64,000 nucleotides of DNA from Omphiscola glabra (Eukaryota > Mollusca > Gastropoda > Lymnaeidae), in the NCBI GenBank assembly GCA_964017045.1, contig OZ024810.1, positions 5,328,562-5,392,561 of the forward strand, given 5' to 3'. A model generated the notes under the pieces. It worked only from the letters and a program-made list of their open reading frames with translations, searched no databases and was not told where the DNA came from. Below, piece by piece: positions 44,528 through 58,563 of the stretch (positions are counted from its first letter, which is position 1; each line of letters begins with the position of its first letter). Made by a program: the position numbers and the translations under genes.

Positions 44528-47267
44528 TATATGCAATATAACCTTATTTACTGGCGATAACAGATAAAAAAAGTAAAACCCATTTCAAAATTGAGCATAG
44601 CTACTTTATCATGTCTCTAAGATATGTGGGAATATCCAGATGACCTGTGATCACCCTTTTCCCTTGCATAGTCGCAGTTATGGGTTTTGTGCACATACTG
44701 CTCTATAATTATGTTAGAACCATTTATTATTATTATTATTTATAATATATTATTTTGTAGTTAAATACAAAAAGACAGCATATGTTAGCTTAGACTAGAA
44801 TTAAGGTAACAATGAAATTAAGGCTTAATGATTATGCTTTTATTAGGTGTCAGCCAACACATTAGCTGCTAGCACTAGTTTAAGATTAGTCGCATAATCT
44901 AAGCTAAACTATTTTTTGTTAAATGTACGCCACGTTTGTCCACATGGAACAGTTTAACAAGTTTATAATAATTTAGGATATGTAATTAAAGTTAGTGATT
45001 TAAATAATGAGTGAGTGTAGTATTATTAGCTCAAAGTACTTCTGTAATTGTGTAGAAAGCTATGAAACTATGACAAAACTATTATAGCAGATCTCAGTAA
45101 TCAGTTGTTTAAAAATAGATATAGTCATACTAAGCCAAACTGTGTGCAATGCAGTTGATCTTTCAGCCATGCATTATATATAGTATATTTTGAATAACAG
45201 AAATGCTGTGATAGCCATTTAAAAACATCAGAAAAGAACCAGGGAAAATTATCGAGCTATTGTTAAATCTATCTCATGCCAATTAGTCTTAAGTTGAATC
45301 CTATACTGTTTTTTTGGAATTCTTACTTAATGTTCACTTTTACTTAATTTCTATCTCATAAATTTTAACAAGAAATGCAGTTTTAGTATTCTTACTTTTG
45401 AATATTTTTTTCCCCAAAATAATTTGAATATTGACCAATCAAACATTAATTTTAATAGCAGTATTCAGAGTGGTTAAATGGAAACTTTCAAAATATGAAA
45501 ATATTAACCCAATTAATCTTTTAATTGAATTTGGGACATTAAAATATCATATAACTCTGATTAACAGACATAAAACATTCCTCATTTAGGATGACAATCA
45601 TATCTCATTTTGAATTTCATTTCAACCATTGTACATTTTTTTAGTTATTCAAGTATTTCTTTTTAAAAAATTCTAAAAAGAATTAAAAAGGAAAATTTAC
45701 ACAGCATAGTTTTTTGCTAATGAACTTCTCTGCATACTTCAATTGTGAGACATGCCAGTTATATTTGGATAAGTGTGTCAATTAGTCAGAAGAATGTTAA
45801 CAGGATATGTTAATTTAATCCTTGTATGAATCACCTATCAGACAAGTCAACATTTAATTGTCAAGGGTTTGGGGAAGGAGGTCTAAGAGAGAATATTTTT
45901 AAAACTTATATTACCTGGTACGCTCTTATCTGAAATCTTCACAAGTGAAAACAAAATACATTGTGATTGATCAAGGATGGGGAATAAATTGTGTGTCAGT
46001 TGAAGTATGATGGATGAAGTAGGATTAAATTCTTTATAAGAAAGAATAAAGAAAACCTGTTTTATTTGGATCTCTATAATAATAGTATAATTGTACAATC
46101 TTTAAAGTTTTTAAACTGAAGAGGTCTACACCCAATCAGATATTAATCTAATCCTTCTTTCATGGAATAATTATTTTTATTTTAAAAAATGTGTCTGTCT
46201 AGTGAGGAGAAAAAAATTCAATGTTCAATAAGTAAAATCGAGCTTAATAGCCTTGACTTTATACATTAAATCAATGACATCACTTTCAAGGCTTGGCTCT
46301 TTAAACAAGGATTTAAGCTTGGTACGTGCTATCTTGGGTGTGTGTGTGGTCAGGTGAGGGACTGTGGGTAACCTAAAGAGGAACTTATCTTAAGTAGATA
46401 TCAACAGGCAAGGTCAAGGCAAAGGTTCTCCTGGTAGTAAATAGCTGGGATCTACTCATGGATGACATGTTTATTCAGCTCAGAGATAACATTAACATTT
46501 ATAGATACAGTTTCTTTCTCAGTTTTAAAGGGATCATTACTTTTATTGGGATACAGCCAGGGTTGAAAAGCTTCTCCTCATGGACACTACAGTAAGGGTG
46601 TTCTATATTTTTGAAGTTGTGGAACTATTTTATTATTTTCTTTTTTTAGTGTGATTTTATTGCCTCGTGTTTTACACACACACACACCCACCCCTTTTTT
46701 TTCTGAGAAATAATGCTTGAAAAAAAAAAATTAATAGTTTGAATTGAACAATTAAATTTGAAATTTTTTGATGAATTTTATTAGTAAAGCTCACGTCAAG
46801 CAAATTTATTATGTTATATAAAAATTTTCAAGTCCCTATGCCCCAAGGGATATGAAATGAACTACTGTAACCTCACCAATAAAGAAGCTATGCTTTCTGA
46901 GTATTTATTGTATTATCTGTGTCCATGTTATGGCTGGTATTCTATCTGGTTACTGCTTCTTTGTTTGATTATCTTTGAGCTGTGAACGCCAACATAGAAC
47001 TGGTCTAAGCCAAGTAACTTGCAAGCACAAACATAGCAAATGTTTTCCCTTGAAACCAATATTATTTTGTGTTTTAATCTGATGAGAAAATTATTTGGGG
47101 TTGGTTTATAGTTAATGTGAATAAATTACAGGACACATTTAAAGAGATGATTAAACAGTTCTGTCAAATGAAGATGATTTTTTTTTTTTCACAAACACTT
47201 TAATGATGCTAATTATCATGAATTTGTAAAGTAAAGTAATGTAACTTTATCTCTACATTATTTTCAG
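44528..47267. other. AT-rich region upstream of the Rab5-like gene
   Basis: No coding exon recognised. It must contain the promoter or a 5' UTR exon of the Rab gene, because an acceptor (ACATTATTTTCAG ending at 47267) opens the exon that carries the start codon. A (CA)n stretch lies at about 46675-46690. Confidence 0.4.
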
Positions 47268-47412
47268 CATTTCTTCTCAATGGAATCATTCATTTATCCC
47301 AGTGATAATAAATAAACTTATAGAAATCTGTCATCAGCACAAGCAGGGCTCATCTGTGCCTGAGTGCTTCGGTTTCTAGAAGTTAAACAAGGCTGTGAGA
47401 CACTAACCTGCC

Positions 47413-50400
47413 ATGAGTACAGGCCGACGTAACACTGGCCCCAGGACCGGCCCAGCAGGGGGGCCCAGGGTTCAGCAAGCAAAGTTGGTACTCCTTGGAG
47501 ACCAAGGCGTGGGGAAATCCAGTATTGCTCTGAGATTTGTTCGTGGTCAGTTTCCTGAACACAGTGAAGCAACAGTTGGAGGTAATGACAAGTGCACAAC
47601 TAATTGTGTCTTTAAATGAATAATGAACAAGAGTTAAAAACAATTTTGACAACACAAAAACTTGAGGACCACACAATAAATAAGAGATTTTGTTGACATA
47701 TTTTAAAAACAATTAATATCAATTTTATAACTTTTTTCTCTCTTAAAGCTGCCTTCCTTACACAGACAGTGCAAGTGCAAGGTCAGAGTCTTAAATTTGA
47801 CATATGGGACACTGCTGGCCAGGAGAGATACCACAGTCTAGCTCCAATGTATTACAGAGGGGCCCAGGCAGCCATTGTTGTGTATGATATAAATAATTCG
47901 GTATGTACTTCATTTAGAAAAAAAAGGAACAGTGATAAATTCTAGAACAGTTTTTTGTGTGCACTTCTGTTATATAATCTCTTATGGTCACTGTTAAAAA
48001 TGAATTCATTGAACTAATTCATAAGGTTGGGGGGGGGGGGTGCAATCTGGTTAGGGAAAAGGAAATATGTAGAACAAGGTAGGGGAAAACTTTAAAATAG
48101 GACTAAAAAAATTGACGAGGGTGTGCTCAAAAAGCCTTTGTCAGCAGTACAAAGAGTGATAAGTATAAAAATAAAAACTTAGCTGAAATGTATACCCCAG
48201 GGAACAGCTAGACGAAGTAGGTACACTGAGTAGGTGAGAGTAGGCCAAGGGAGAAAGAAGAGAGGATATAGAAGCTGACAGCAATTGGTTTTTCAATAAA
48301 AGTTGGGGTAAATCATTACTATAAGGATACTGACAATTTGTTTAGCACTGCTTGTCTATGCTAACATTTCATTAATTATTTTACCCTGGCACTATATTTT
48401 TATCGTGTTTCTAAATCCATTGTATCAGATTGATGGTATTGCTACTCACCAACCATTGCATTAAATTGCAAGTATTGCTATGCACCAACCGATGTATTAT
48501 ATTGATAGTATTGCTATTCACCCACCAATGTATCACACTGCTGTCATTGCTATTCCCCAAATTCATTTTTACCATTGATTTGAAACCCCATAACTTACTC
48601 TATACAGAACACATTTAACAGAGCAGTGACATGGGTGAAGGAACTGAGGCAGCAGGCTACGGGCAACATTGTGATTGTACTTGCAGGCAATAAGGCAGAT
48701 CTGGCTGCTGAACACAGAGCTGTGTCAACAGAGGTCAGGAACTCTTCTTTTCTTTTTTTTTTCTTCACATACTTATAAACATTTTGCTATTAAAAGATTT
48801 ACTTTAAAAAAAAAACACACTATTTCCTGGTTTATTTCATCATGCAGTACAGAGAGCTTTATTTCTCACAGGATCCATTCCTATTTCTATAATTTAAATA
48901 ATTGATTATTTTCTCTTACTGTTAAAATGTTGTTTGAGGGTGTTATGTACAACTTATTATTATTTCATCAGGCTTTTATCATCTGAATATTGAGTTTATG
49001 GCTATTTTTACACCAACCTTGTATGGAAGAAACTTTAATTTCTAAGGACACTTTGTCATTTAGCCATTTTTGGCTGAAGCAAATACTAAATCTCTTTTGA
49101 ATGCTGTATGTATTTACACACTTATGAGTCAGGGTAAAGGTCACATACAGCTGCTAGCCAAGAACCATACCATGAAACCAAGACCAGCCATGCATACATA
49201 TTTGATGTACCAAAGCTCAATTTGTTAGCATGGCAAGATGGTGTGACAATAGGCAACACCACTGTAGAGATTGTCGTCTCCCCCCCCCAACGACCTTCTT
49301 CCGCTATTTTCTTTCTTCCCCACTAGTAGTTTAACACGCATGGGACATTTTGGTTTTGTGAAATAATAATTTTTTTTATTTAAGTTAAATAGAAAAAAAA
49401 TGAGAGTTGCACTGCTTCATTGTTGTTTCACATGAGTAACACAAAGTATGGTCAAACCTAAAAATGAATCGAAACCTGATCACAGTCTCTCCCCGTATTA
49501 TTACCATTTTGTTTTCTATGCTGGTTGGGTGTATTTCTATATGCAAACAAAGTAAAAATTATGTACAACCATTGATCTATGTTTTATTGATCTTCTTCTT
49601 CCATATATAAAGTTAAAGGGCCCACAATCAATTTATTGATCAAACTGGTTCTATGCTTGTGGAGGGGATTTGCAATGTTTCTATGCCTGGTGTTGAAGAG
49701 GATATTTCACTGGTTGCAAGGGCTACTCAGCGAGGGTATCATGAACTGAGGGTTGGAAAGCCTGAGGCATTAGAGGCAAATGTGTCAAGTGTTGTAGCCT
49801 CAACTGTTCCTTTTGGAAGCTTGTTCCAGTCCCTGATTTTCTTTGGCAGAAATGGGCAGTTCTTGTTCTGGCTTCTTGCTGGTATGAGCCGGAATTGCCT
49901 GTCATGGCCTCGTCGCTGTCTATGGGGGAGAGGGATTGAGTTTCTGTTTAATGCCAGAGCAGTGGACTAGCCCATTATTTATCTTGTAAATCATGGAGAG
50001 CCTGGATAGTCGTCGTCGTTCCTCCAATAGTAACCAGCCCTGTTTCCAGCATGCTGCCAACACTAGAGGTATTCCTGTAGCGGTTCAGGACAAAACATGC
50101 TGCCAGTCGCTGTACTGCCTCCAACCTGTCGATGCTCTTCTGGGTAAATGGGTCCCAGATGAAGATGCGTAATTTAAAAGCGGCCGGAAAAGGCTTTATA
50201 GGCTCTTTCTTTCACACTGGAGTTGCTGATCTTAAGATTTTGCCTTACGAACCCTAGGGTCTTGTTTGCCTGGTTGCACATATTGTTAATATCCTCGTCC
50301 CAGCGGACTTCTCTTTGAATGGTAACACAGAGGTACCTTATGGAGGAAACTGGCTCAAGTCTATGGCCATTCAATTTATAGTGGTAGTATAGAGGACTAC

Positions 50401-52498
50401 AACGTCTAGAGACTGACAGTGTCTGGCACTTGGCAGAATGAAATGCCATCTCCCAGCTCATCTCCTATTCAGCTAACCGATTGAGATCCTGTTGTAGCTG
50501 GTCCTGGTCAGATCTGTTGGTGCTTGTCCTATACACGGTTGTGTCATCTGCTAACAGCCTTGCTTGGGATGTCAGTTTCTCACGTAGGTCATTGATGTAT
50601 GCTAAGAACAAACAGGGGCCTAGTACCAAACCCTGGGGGATCCCTGACTTAACACAGAAAAAGGAGGAGCTTATACCGTCCACCATCGGTTGCTGAGGAA
50701 GCTAGAGATCCATGTTTTAGTAGTGCTTTGGATCCCATATCTATTAAGTTTGTGTAAAAGCAAACTATGATTGACACAGTCAAAGGCCTTTGAGAAGTCC
50801 ATCACAAGCACATCAGTTTGCTTGCTGTTCTCCAGATTGGTCGTCAAGTTTTCTACGAAATCTGTTTTATTATATATTATATAGAACCATTGATCTGTGT
50901 CTTATTATGTAGAACCATTGATCTGTGTCTTATTATGTAGAACCATTGATCTGTGTTTTATAATGTAGAACTATTGATCTGTGTTTTATTATATAGAACC
51001 ATAGATCTGTGTTTTATTACGTACAACCGTTGATCTGTGTTCTAACATTTCTTCTGTTGCTGGTTTGGTCACTAATTAACAGAACTGGTATATGGAAGAG
51101 TTTGATTGTTTACAAAATTATTTCAGGATTCTAGAGCATTTGCAGAAGAGAATGGGCTGATTTTTGCAGAAGCCTCTGCTAAAACTGGCCTTGCAGTCAA
51201 TGAAATGTTCATGATGATTGGTAAGAGACTATTGTCTGTACCCATAGTTTGTGCAGTTAAAGTCTAATTATCCATGGATGTATGCATTTATTTATGGATA
51301 ACAACGGTTTTAAACAATATCAGGATTTTAAAAGCTTATCATGTCCAAAATCAAAATTTGATCCTCTGCCGGAGTGATCCCCTTTTTTGGTAGGATATTA
51401 GGATCGTTATATTACAAAAGGTTTAAAACTCAGCTGCTAGGCTAGTTTTAAAGGCAAAAAAACGTGATCACGTCACACCACTACTTCATTCACTTCATTG
51501 GCTCCCTGTACAAGCACGGATTGACTATAAATTATAAACTCACTGTTCTGTGCCACAACTTTTTCTCGAATTCCTGCCCTTCCTATCTAACCGAAATTCT
51601 CTCTGTCTATTCACCCCTTCGACAGCTTCGCTCCTCCGCAGACAGGCATATTCTTTCTGTCCCCAAGACTCGCACAAAAACATACAGTGAAAGATCTTTC
51701 TCTTACTGTGCCCCCAAACAATGGAATTCTCTTCCACTACACATCAGAAATATATCAACCATCACAGCCTTCAAAACTGCACTCAAAACACATCTCTTTA
51801 AACTTTACTATCCTGACTGATTCCCCCTCTGAAAGTTAAACGATGCTGCGGAGTGCCGTCCATGGCTTCACATGTAAATTGATATGGAATGGTTGGCTTT
51901 TAATTTATATTTTTTATGTTCATTTTAATTTGTATGTACAGCGTGGTGAGCCCAGCCCTAAGCTGGGGTACCACGCTATAGAAAACTACCCATAATAATA
52001 ATAATATAAGTTATATTAAACTTTAAAGTTGTTAAGCTCACTGCCATGATAGGAAAATTCCAAATCTAAGACATAATATGCAAGAGTAAGATAACCCTTA
52101 TGCTAACAGTCCTTATGCTAACAGTCCTTATGCTAACAGTCCTTATGCTAACAGTCCTTAAAGTAACTATTCAGAGTTCAGGGGAAATAAATATATTAAT
52201 ATTAGTGTAGCTTGTGCCAAGAAGTTTTTAACAGTTTTTTTTATTTTATAGATTGCATAGACTTAAGTTTTTAATGAAATCCCTTGTTATTAAAAAATGC
52301 TGTTGAACAAAAACCAGGAGGCAAAAATGAAAACTACACATATATTTTCACAAGTAAATTATTGCATAATTTAATTTGTCTCATGTCACTATTCCAGCTC
52401 ATAAAATGGTATCAAAGGCTCCAGGAACAGTGGGTCAGGGTCAAGGTGTTCGACTAACGGGCGATGAAGAAAATAAACCATCAGGCTGCAGGTGTTAA
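47413..52498 (+). CDS. Rab5-family small GTPase, five coding exons, complete
   Basis: Endosomal-type Rab GTPase. Coding exons: 47413-47581, 47749-47900, 48608-48733, 51127-51220, 52398-52498. All introns are GT-AG, phases agree and the sum is 213 residues, the Rab5 size. Seen: a Gly/Pro/Arg-rich N-terminus, G1 GDQGVGKSS, switch [14 protein letters not shown]3 [20 protein letters not shown]4 GNKADL, G5 [14 protein letters not shown]. The stretch from AAFLTQ to IVVYDI is diagnostic of the Rab5 branch. It ends CRC, a CxC-type double geranylgeranyl site, instead of the CCSN type of classical Rab5. Hypervariable parts differ ([17 protein letters not shown]), so it may be a divergent Rab5 paralogue. 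Introns 3 and 4 hold LINE remnants. Confidence 0.95.
49590..50869 (-). mobile_element. 5'-truncated jockey/CR1-like LINE, antisense in Rab intron 3
   Basis: One long - strand frame encodes the reverse transcriptase from [20 protein letters not shown] through [20 protein letters not shown] and [10 protein letters not shown] (catalytic ADD kept) to [20 protein letters not shown] and [18 protein letters not shown]. It then continues near [18 protein letters not shown]. An in-frame TAG lies at 50465-50467. It ends with a (GAA)n tail near 49590-49601. Fragments of the family occur at 10598-10865 and 33636-33691. It looks relatively young. Confidence 0.9.
50885..51045. repeat. 28-bp minisatellite beside the Rab-intron LINE
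   Basis: About 6 units of GAACCATTGATCTGTGTCTT ATTATGTA. One more unit (CAACCATTGATCTATGTTTTATT) lies on the other side of the LINE at 49567-49589, so the LINE seems to have inserted into the array. Confidence 0.85.
51420..52006 (+). mobile_element. L2-like LINE 3' end, sense in Rab intron 4
   Basis: Encodes [20 protein letters not shown], then [40 protein letters not shown] and [20 protein letters not shown]. The 3' UTR has CAGCGTGGTGAGCCCAGCCC and an (AAT)n tail ending near 52006. Compared with the partner at 5365-5994 it keeps longer open frames. Confidence 0.85.
52096..52160. repeat. 15-bp tandem repeat, ~4-5 copies
   Basis: Units of CCTTATGCTAACAGT in Rab intron 4, nearly identical. 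Confidence 0.85.
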
Positions 52499-55400
52499 CA
52501 AAAGGAGTCACACGATCAAAACAGTGGGGCCGGTATGTCAGCAGTTTAGTTTACGTAAACTAAGATGATGTGTGGAACAAATTTTCACACTCTTCTTTGA
52601 AGTTTCCTGCAACGTGGAGTAAATTGTAGAAAATCAGCAACCCCCGGCTCTGAATTGATAGACGCTTTTACTGCTCGTGACAATGGTTTTATTTCTTTGG
52701 ATGCCTGCACTTCATGGAAAGCTCTGGAGTGTTCTGATTTCAAATGAACTGTGTTTTTAATATTGTGATATGATGGAGAGGGTTAAACTTAACCAACAAA
52801 TACATTGCTACATCTTGGCCAGTTCCTGTTCTACAAATATTGTTTTTTTTAATGATCTAGTTGGTTTGTTAGTTGAAGTGGACGTCAGTTTATCTTTTCA
52901 TCTGGGCCAGTTCCTGTCCCACAAATGTTTTTTTTTTATGATCTAGTTGGTATGTGAGTAGAAGTGGAAGTCAGATTTTGTTTTCATTTGGGTCAGGGTT
53001 GAATGACTCCTGGTTGGGTCAGGGTTCAATGACTCCTGGTTGTGTAGTGTTATCAGTTGAGTGGGTTCTTTACTGGCCAGCAGTAGCAAAATACACATGT
53101 TTGTACAGACCATCAAATTTTGGCAGGTTTACAGTGATGAGAGTCACTGAGCCACACATCCTCATTATTTTGGTTATGTCAAATGTTTACATTTTAATAT
53201 CAAAGGTTATGATTGTGGCAATAGCCAGCATAGAGCAATGAAGGTCAGTGCATTATAATTAATTATCTTCCTGAAGTCTTTAGTTTTTCAAACCAATTAA
53301 AAAATTAATTTAAAAAAAAAAAAGTAAAACTCGCAGGTCATTTTTATTGTGATAAAATTCATTACAATTACACCTGTCAAAATGTGATGCATAGATTTAA
53401 ACCATAATATTCCTTATCAACTTGTGGTATTTCAATTTCATAACATACTACAAGCTAAGAAGATTATCACTTTGTAATATATAAGTCAATGGCAATGCAA
53501 AACAGAATCCACTGACTGGATATTGGTTTCATAATATGGCTGGTAGATAATGGGTAAGATTTATTCGTTTTTTTTCTCCTTTCATGAACACTTTCAACAA
53601 CACGATTTTCTGGATTTAGATTATAAAATATTAATTTTCATTTCAAATTATAGTGGCCTTTTGATTGATACAATGTGTTTACTCAAGCATAACGTTGAGA
53701 TTAACCTCTGATAAACGCATCGACCCAAGTCGTGCTGCATCAAGGTTTTTTAAGTTAATACTCGATTTCCTAAAATTTGATAACGTAATTTGTTTAATCT
53801 TAAATATGATGTGGGCTGTGTTAACAAATGTTTAGTTCATGGATGTTTGAAAAATTCTAGTAGAATGAATATGTCTTTGTGGCAAGAACCTGTTACCTCA
53901 CCAAATGCAACTATTTTACCCATCATTTACATCTCTCTTTAATTTTCTCATCAGTATAATGTTACATCACTCTTTCATTTTCTCATCAGTATAATGCTTT
54001 TATCAATGTATATCATTTAATTGATGGGTTCAACTTATTTTTTATTTATTTTTTTGGCAGAACACAGCAGGAACCATTGATAGATTACATTTAAAAAAAA
54101 AAAAATTATACCTGTTCAAATTTATCAATGTTAGAGCCTTTTGTGTGTTTGGCATATCAGTTTAAAACTCCATCAGTTTACAACAGGTTGTGGAATCACT
54201 TCTTATAGTTTCTGTAGTCCCATGCTTTGTTTGTTTAAAAAACCAACATTTTACAACAGGTGTCCGCACAGAAATCTTACTTAATGAAAATAAGTAATTG
54301 TGAGTCCAGTGCCAGTCAAGTAATTTCTTATTGATGAATGTTGCCATTATTTTTCTTTTATCTCGATGTCTTGCATTTTCATATGCACCCAGAGTTGAAG
54401 ATTGAAAAATTATCTTGACCTACTTCTGCGTTAATTTATTCTGTGTCTGCCCCAGTCTTGTAAATACACCTCGGTTTATGTTGCCTGTATGTCATGTTAC
54501 AACTAAGGCATGATATGTTCCCAATAAGCTTTATAGAAAAATACTCATTAACTTTGTGCAGGTCGGTCAGTCCTGGCAGAAGCATGGATCTATTTACTTC
54601 CTGCTAAATTTACTCTGGGCTCTCTACTATGTTCTGAATAACTGTCATGGAAGTCTTTTTATTAATTAACAAACTCATAGTCAGATCTTCCGTGGTCTTT
54701 CGGTGTTTACTCTCCCCGAGCGAACTTAGCCACTGTTTCTAAACTCTCTGACAAATGTGTTTGAAATCATTTTAAATAAATTCATTCTATGTATTATTAC
54801 TGTCAAGTCATTTATTCAGGAAATGGTCTAGGGCAACATTCAATAAATTTTACCAATGAATATCAGCCAATCATATTTTGAAGTGCATCTGCCTTCCATG
54901 TACATTATTTGATGTGATTTGTTATATATATATTTTATTCATGGCCAAGTATGGACTGCTTGTATATAGTCATTGGTTTTGGTATTAAAACTATACAACT
55001 ATTGTTGGACTTGAGATCACTTGAATTAGTTGTATCATTTAGTGAACTTGAGTTAGCATGAGTTAGTAGTATCATAAAAATGTCACAGCAATAAATCATC
55101 CACGACCATAGGTCCTCAATTTCAAGCTTCCAAACAATTAACTTCAAGGACTGTGATTTATGCTCTCTTTTTTTTTAACTGGGAGAAAAGGATAATTTTT
55201 CTTAATAATAAATTATACTTACTTGTCAACAGATTTTTACTATTTTAATGACAACAGGTTTCAAGTAATTTTAAGATTCTGAGAAAAAACCATTCAAGTA
55301 ATGAGGATACAAATCTGTTTTCAATTCATTATTTTAATAATTGTTTTAAATGAGATGTTATATGGTGAATGGTACGTGCAATCATACTCTTATTTAGTTC

Positions 55401-58364
55401 TCTATTTAGTTCTCTACTTAGTTCTCTATTTAGTTCTCTAATTAGTTCTCTACTTCATTGATAAAGTGACCGAAAAAAAACCAATCACAGTTTCTTGTTT
55501 ATTTTGAATACCGGGTGCCAAATTTCAAAATCTTGTGACATATCTCTGCGTCTGCCTTCCTATCTCTGCATCTGTTATATCACATCGGTATATTGCTGCA
55601 CACTGTTTAAAAGCCGCTGTTATATTCTTTTAATTAAATATTCAGTTTGCCATTATTTGATTGAAATCACCTGAGGAGTCAGAGAATGAATATATTGTTA
55701 ATCTGTACAATGATGTGAGCAAACTATACACAGCATTATTCAAGTAACGTTCTGAAACATATTCCAATATGTGGATAACTTTTGATGATAACAGTTTGTA
55801 AAATTACTAGAAAAGAAATTCTTGGTAGAAACAAATAATGGAACACATTGAGTCAAATAACTTCTAAACAAATGTATTATATTTTTGACAATAAAACCAG
55901 GCTATTTTATGACACTGAAGCTGCATATTTTTTTGAACTAATAGTCATAAATATATTAAAAAAATTTTTAGTCTGTATTTTGACATTTATTTTTATATTT
56001 GTTTTTCCTACACGTAAACTTAAAATTTATTGTTACTACATATAAACTTATTAACACATTTGTTCCTATTAACCAGTAGTTAAATTTTGCTTCATTATGA
56101 CAGATTTCTTACGTTTTTCTTGTTGCACTAAAGCTAAACCAATTATTCTTTTAGTTTTTCCAATTATTGATTTAAAAGAAATGTATTTTTCATTGAAATC
56201 ATTTTAACTCCTGGGCAGTTAATTATTTGTTTTAAAATTGCACGTATTTATTTTGCTAAGGAAAACTAATTCACGTCATAAACCTATAAAATTGAGTCAG
56301 TTGTAATCCCCTTTTTGCTGGTTAAATAATAAGGGAAATAATGAGAATCAAAGGGAAGTAATCATAAACATAACGTGCTAGATGAGCTGGATGGGTCGTC
56401 AAATTATTTCTTGTTCAGTAGTTTCTGTACCACTGATCACTGCTCTGGTTATGAACTGTGTGAATTATGAAAACATAATTAATTTCACACATTATTATAA
56501 AATAAAACACCAACCTAAGTTGGAGTTTGTTAGAACAATGAGAAGAATTATGTTGAGTTACACTATACAACCTTTTGTCAGGTACACACACTTTGTGAAA
56601 AATGACACATGCAATACGTTTCAAATGTTAAGGATTGCCAATAATTTATGTAAAATTTTATATCATGAGTGGCAACTCTTTAACTTTAATTCATCAAAGC
56701 TTTATAAAAAAATAAAATAATTGCAGTCCTGCAAGTTAAGTGTATGTGTGCACATATTTATTTATTAATATCACACAAATTGTATACTTTTATTATAAGG
56801 TTATTATTTAGTGAAAAGTCTGTATGTGTATCCTTTTCACTAACAATATTATTTCAAGCACAAATCACACCGTTTTTCCAATTATAAATATAAAATATTT
56901 ATCATCAATATAATTTAGATTCATCAGAGCTAAAGCTTTGACAGGCTTCCAGCGAATTTCACTTTATCTGTAAACCTTAAATTTTCATTAATTTTGTATT
57001 GATTCTCCAAAGTAAAATCCATTAATCATTAAGATAAGATTCTTTTAAATAAATGTTTTTTTATTGCAATGTACATATTTTCAGCATGTAAATAAATACA
57101 TATTTTAACCAAGACAAAATTTTACAATTATAACAATTTAGAAAAGACATCTAAAGTAGAAATCAACTATTGATGAACTCCCTTAGAGACAATAATGAGT
57201 TAATTGGTGATCATTTAGATTTGGTAACCGCAGAGGGAGCAAGCTGGTAAATTGATACAGACTGGGAACGAAAGCATTATAGGTACCCAGTGGTTTGAGA
57301 ATCCTTGATCCAAATAAACACTGAATATAAATTTGAACTAATGAACATGAGTTGGAATTTTATCTTTCCATGAAAGAAATATTAACTTTTAAGACATTCT
57401 TTTCAAAGGTGTTTTTTTTTTGAATTAGCGATGTTGCATTATGCACTTGTTTTGCATTTATTTGTATTAAACCAGATACTTCCTGCATAACCTTCCATTG
57501 CTTGTGCCATAATAGGGTAAAATTGTTAATGGATACATCTAAACGGTTTGAAAATTTGAGGGTGAATATGAAAACACTCTTCATTTCATTTTCCTTATTT
57601 TCATTACAGGATGTTTCATTTATTATGTAAAAACAAAATTCAAAAATTTAATTATCCTGTCGTCAAATAGCAATTTAAAATCAATTAAATAATTAGCCTC
57701 ATAATAGCCCCAAAGCTATAACCAGGACATAACCTATTTCCACTAAACAACTTTTAATCTTATACTGTAATTAGCCTCATAATAGCCCCAAAGCTATAAC
57801 CAGGACATAACCTATTTCCACTAAACAACTTTTAATCTTATACTGTATCCCAGTGAAAAGCATTACTTAAATTCTAAACATATTTATTTTGTTTCAATTG
57901 TATTGTCATAAAACAAATACTGAATTGCTGAAAACTGTACTATTCAATGATTTATATGCACTTTTGAAAAGCATCATTTTATTTATTGAAAGGTATTTTA
58001 TTTGTATGCTTGTTGAGTGTGTGTGCTTCCATAATACATGTACACTATTATATTTTCTTGTTCATAATAAATAACAATAAATTCATATTTCAAAACTAAT
58101 GGACAGTCATTCATGATTCATTCACATTTTAGAATGTTCAAATATTGAATAGCTTATAAAAGAGGTAAATAATGTTGTTGCCTTGCCATCATCTTAATTT
58201 ATCTCACCATTGATTAATGCAGTAATAAGTTAAGAATTGGGAACAGGAAAAACAATAATTCCTTTCTCTAACAGATAATATCTTTCATCTGGTGTATAAT
58301 TTTGATTAAACAAATTTTATAACCATTGCAAAACAAAATGTAGTTTCGCGTTATTGCTTTAAAG
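52499..58364. other. Rab 3' UTR and AT-rich intergenic DNA
   Basis: 52499 to perhaps 54780 is probably 3' UTR (AATAAA at about 54775), with exact end unknown. Repeats within: TTAGTTCTCTATT units at 55393-55452, and a 77-78-bp tandem duplication at 57690-57845 (AATTAGCCTCATAATAGCCC). No further coding gene is recognised. Small ORFs are short and low-complexity. Confidence 0.4.
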
Positions 58365-58563
58365 CAGTGGTTCTCAACCTTCCTAATGCAGCGACCCTAA
58401 TATACAGTTCCTCATTTAGTGGCGACCCCACAGCCATAAAATTATGTTCGTTGCTACTTCATAACTGTAGAGCATATGTGTTTTCACATGGTCTAAGGAG
58501 ACCCCTGGGACAGGGTCGTGCGACCCCCAAAGGGGGTCGCGACCCACAGGTTAAGAACCACTG
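58365..58563. mobile_element. SPIN-like hAT MITE, 199 bp, with 8-bp target duplication
   Basis: The element starts CAGTGGTTCTCAACCTTCC and ends ACAGGTTAAGAACCACTG, with perfect 8-bp flanks CTTTAAAG (58357-58364 and 58564-58571). The interior (CTAATGCAGCGACCCTAATA, CAGTTCCTCATTTAGTGGCG, CGACCCCCAAAGGGGGTCGC GACCCACAGG) agrees closely, from memory, with the non-autonomous SPIN (Space Invaders) consensus of tetrapod genomes, read in reverse. Apart from short differences it looks little decayed, unlike the older elements in the window. Confidence 0.9.
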
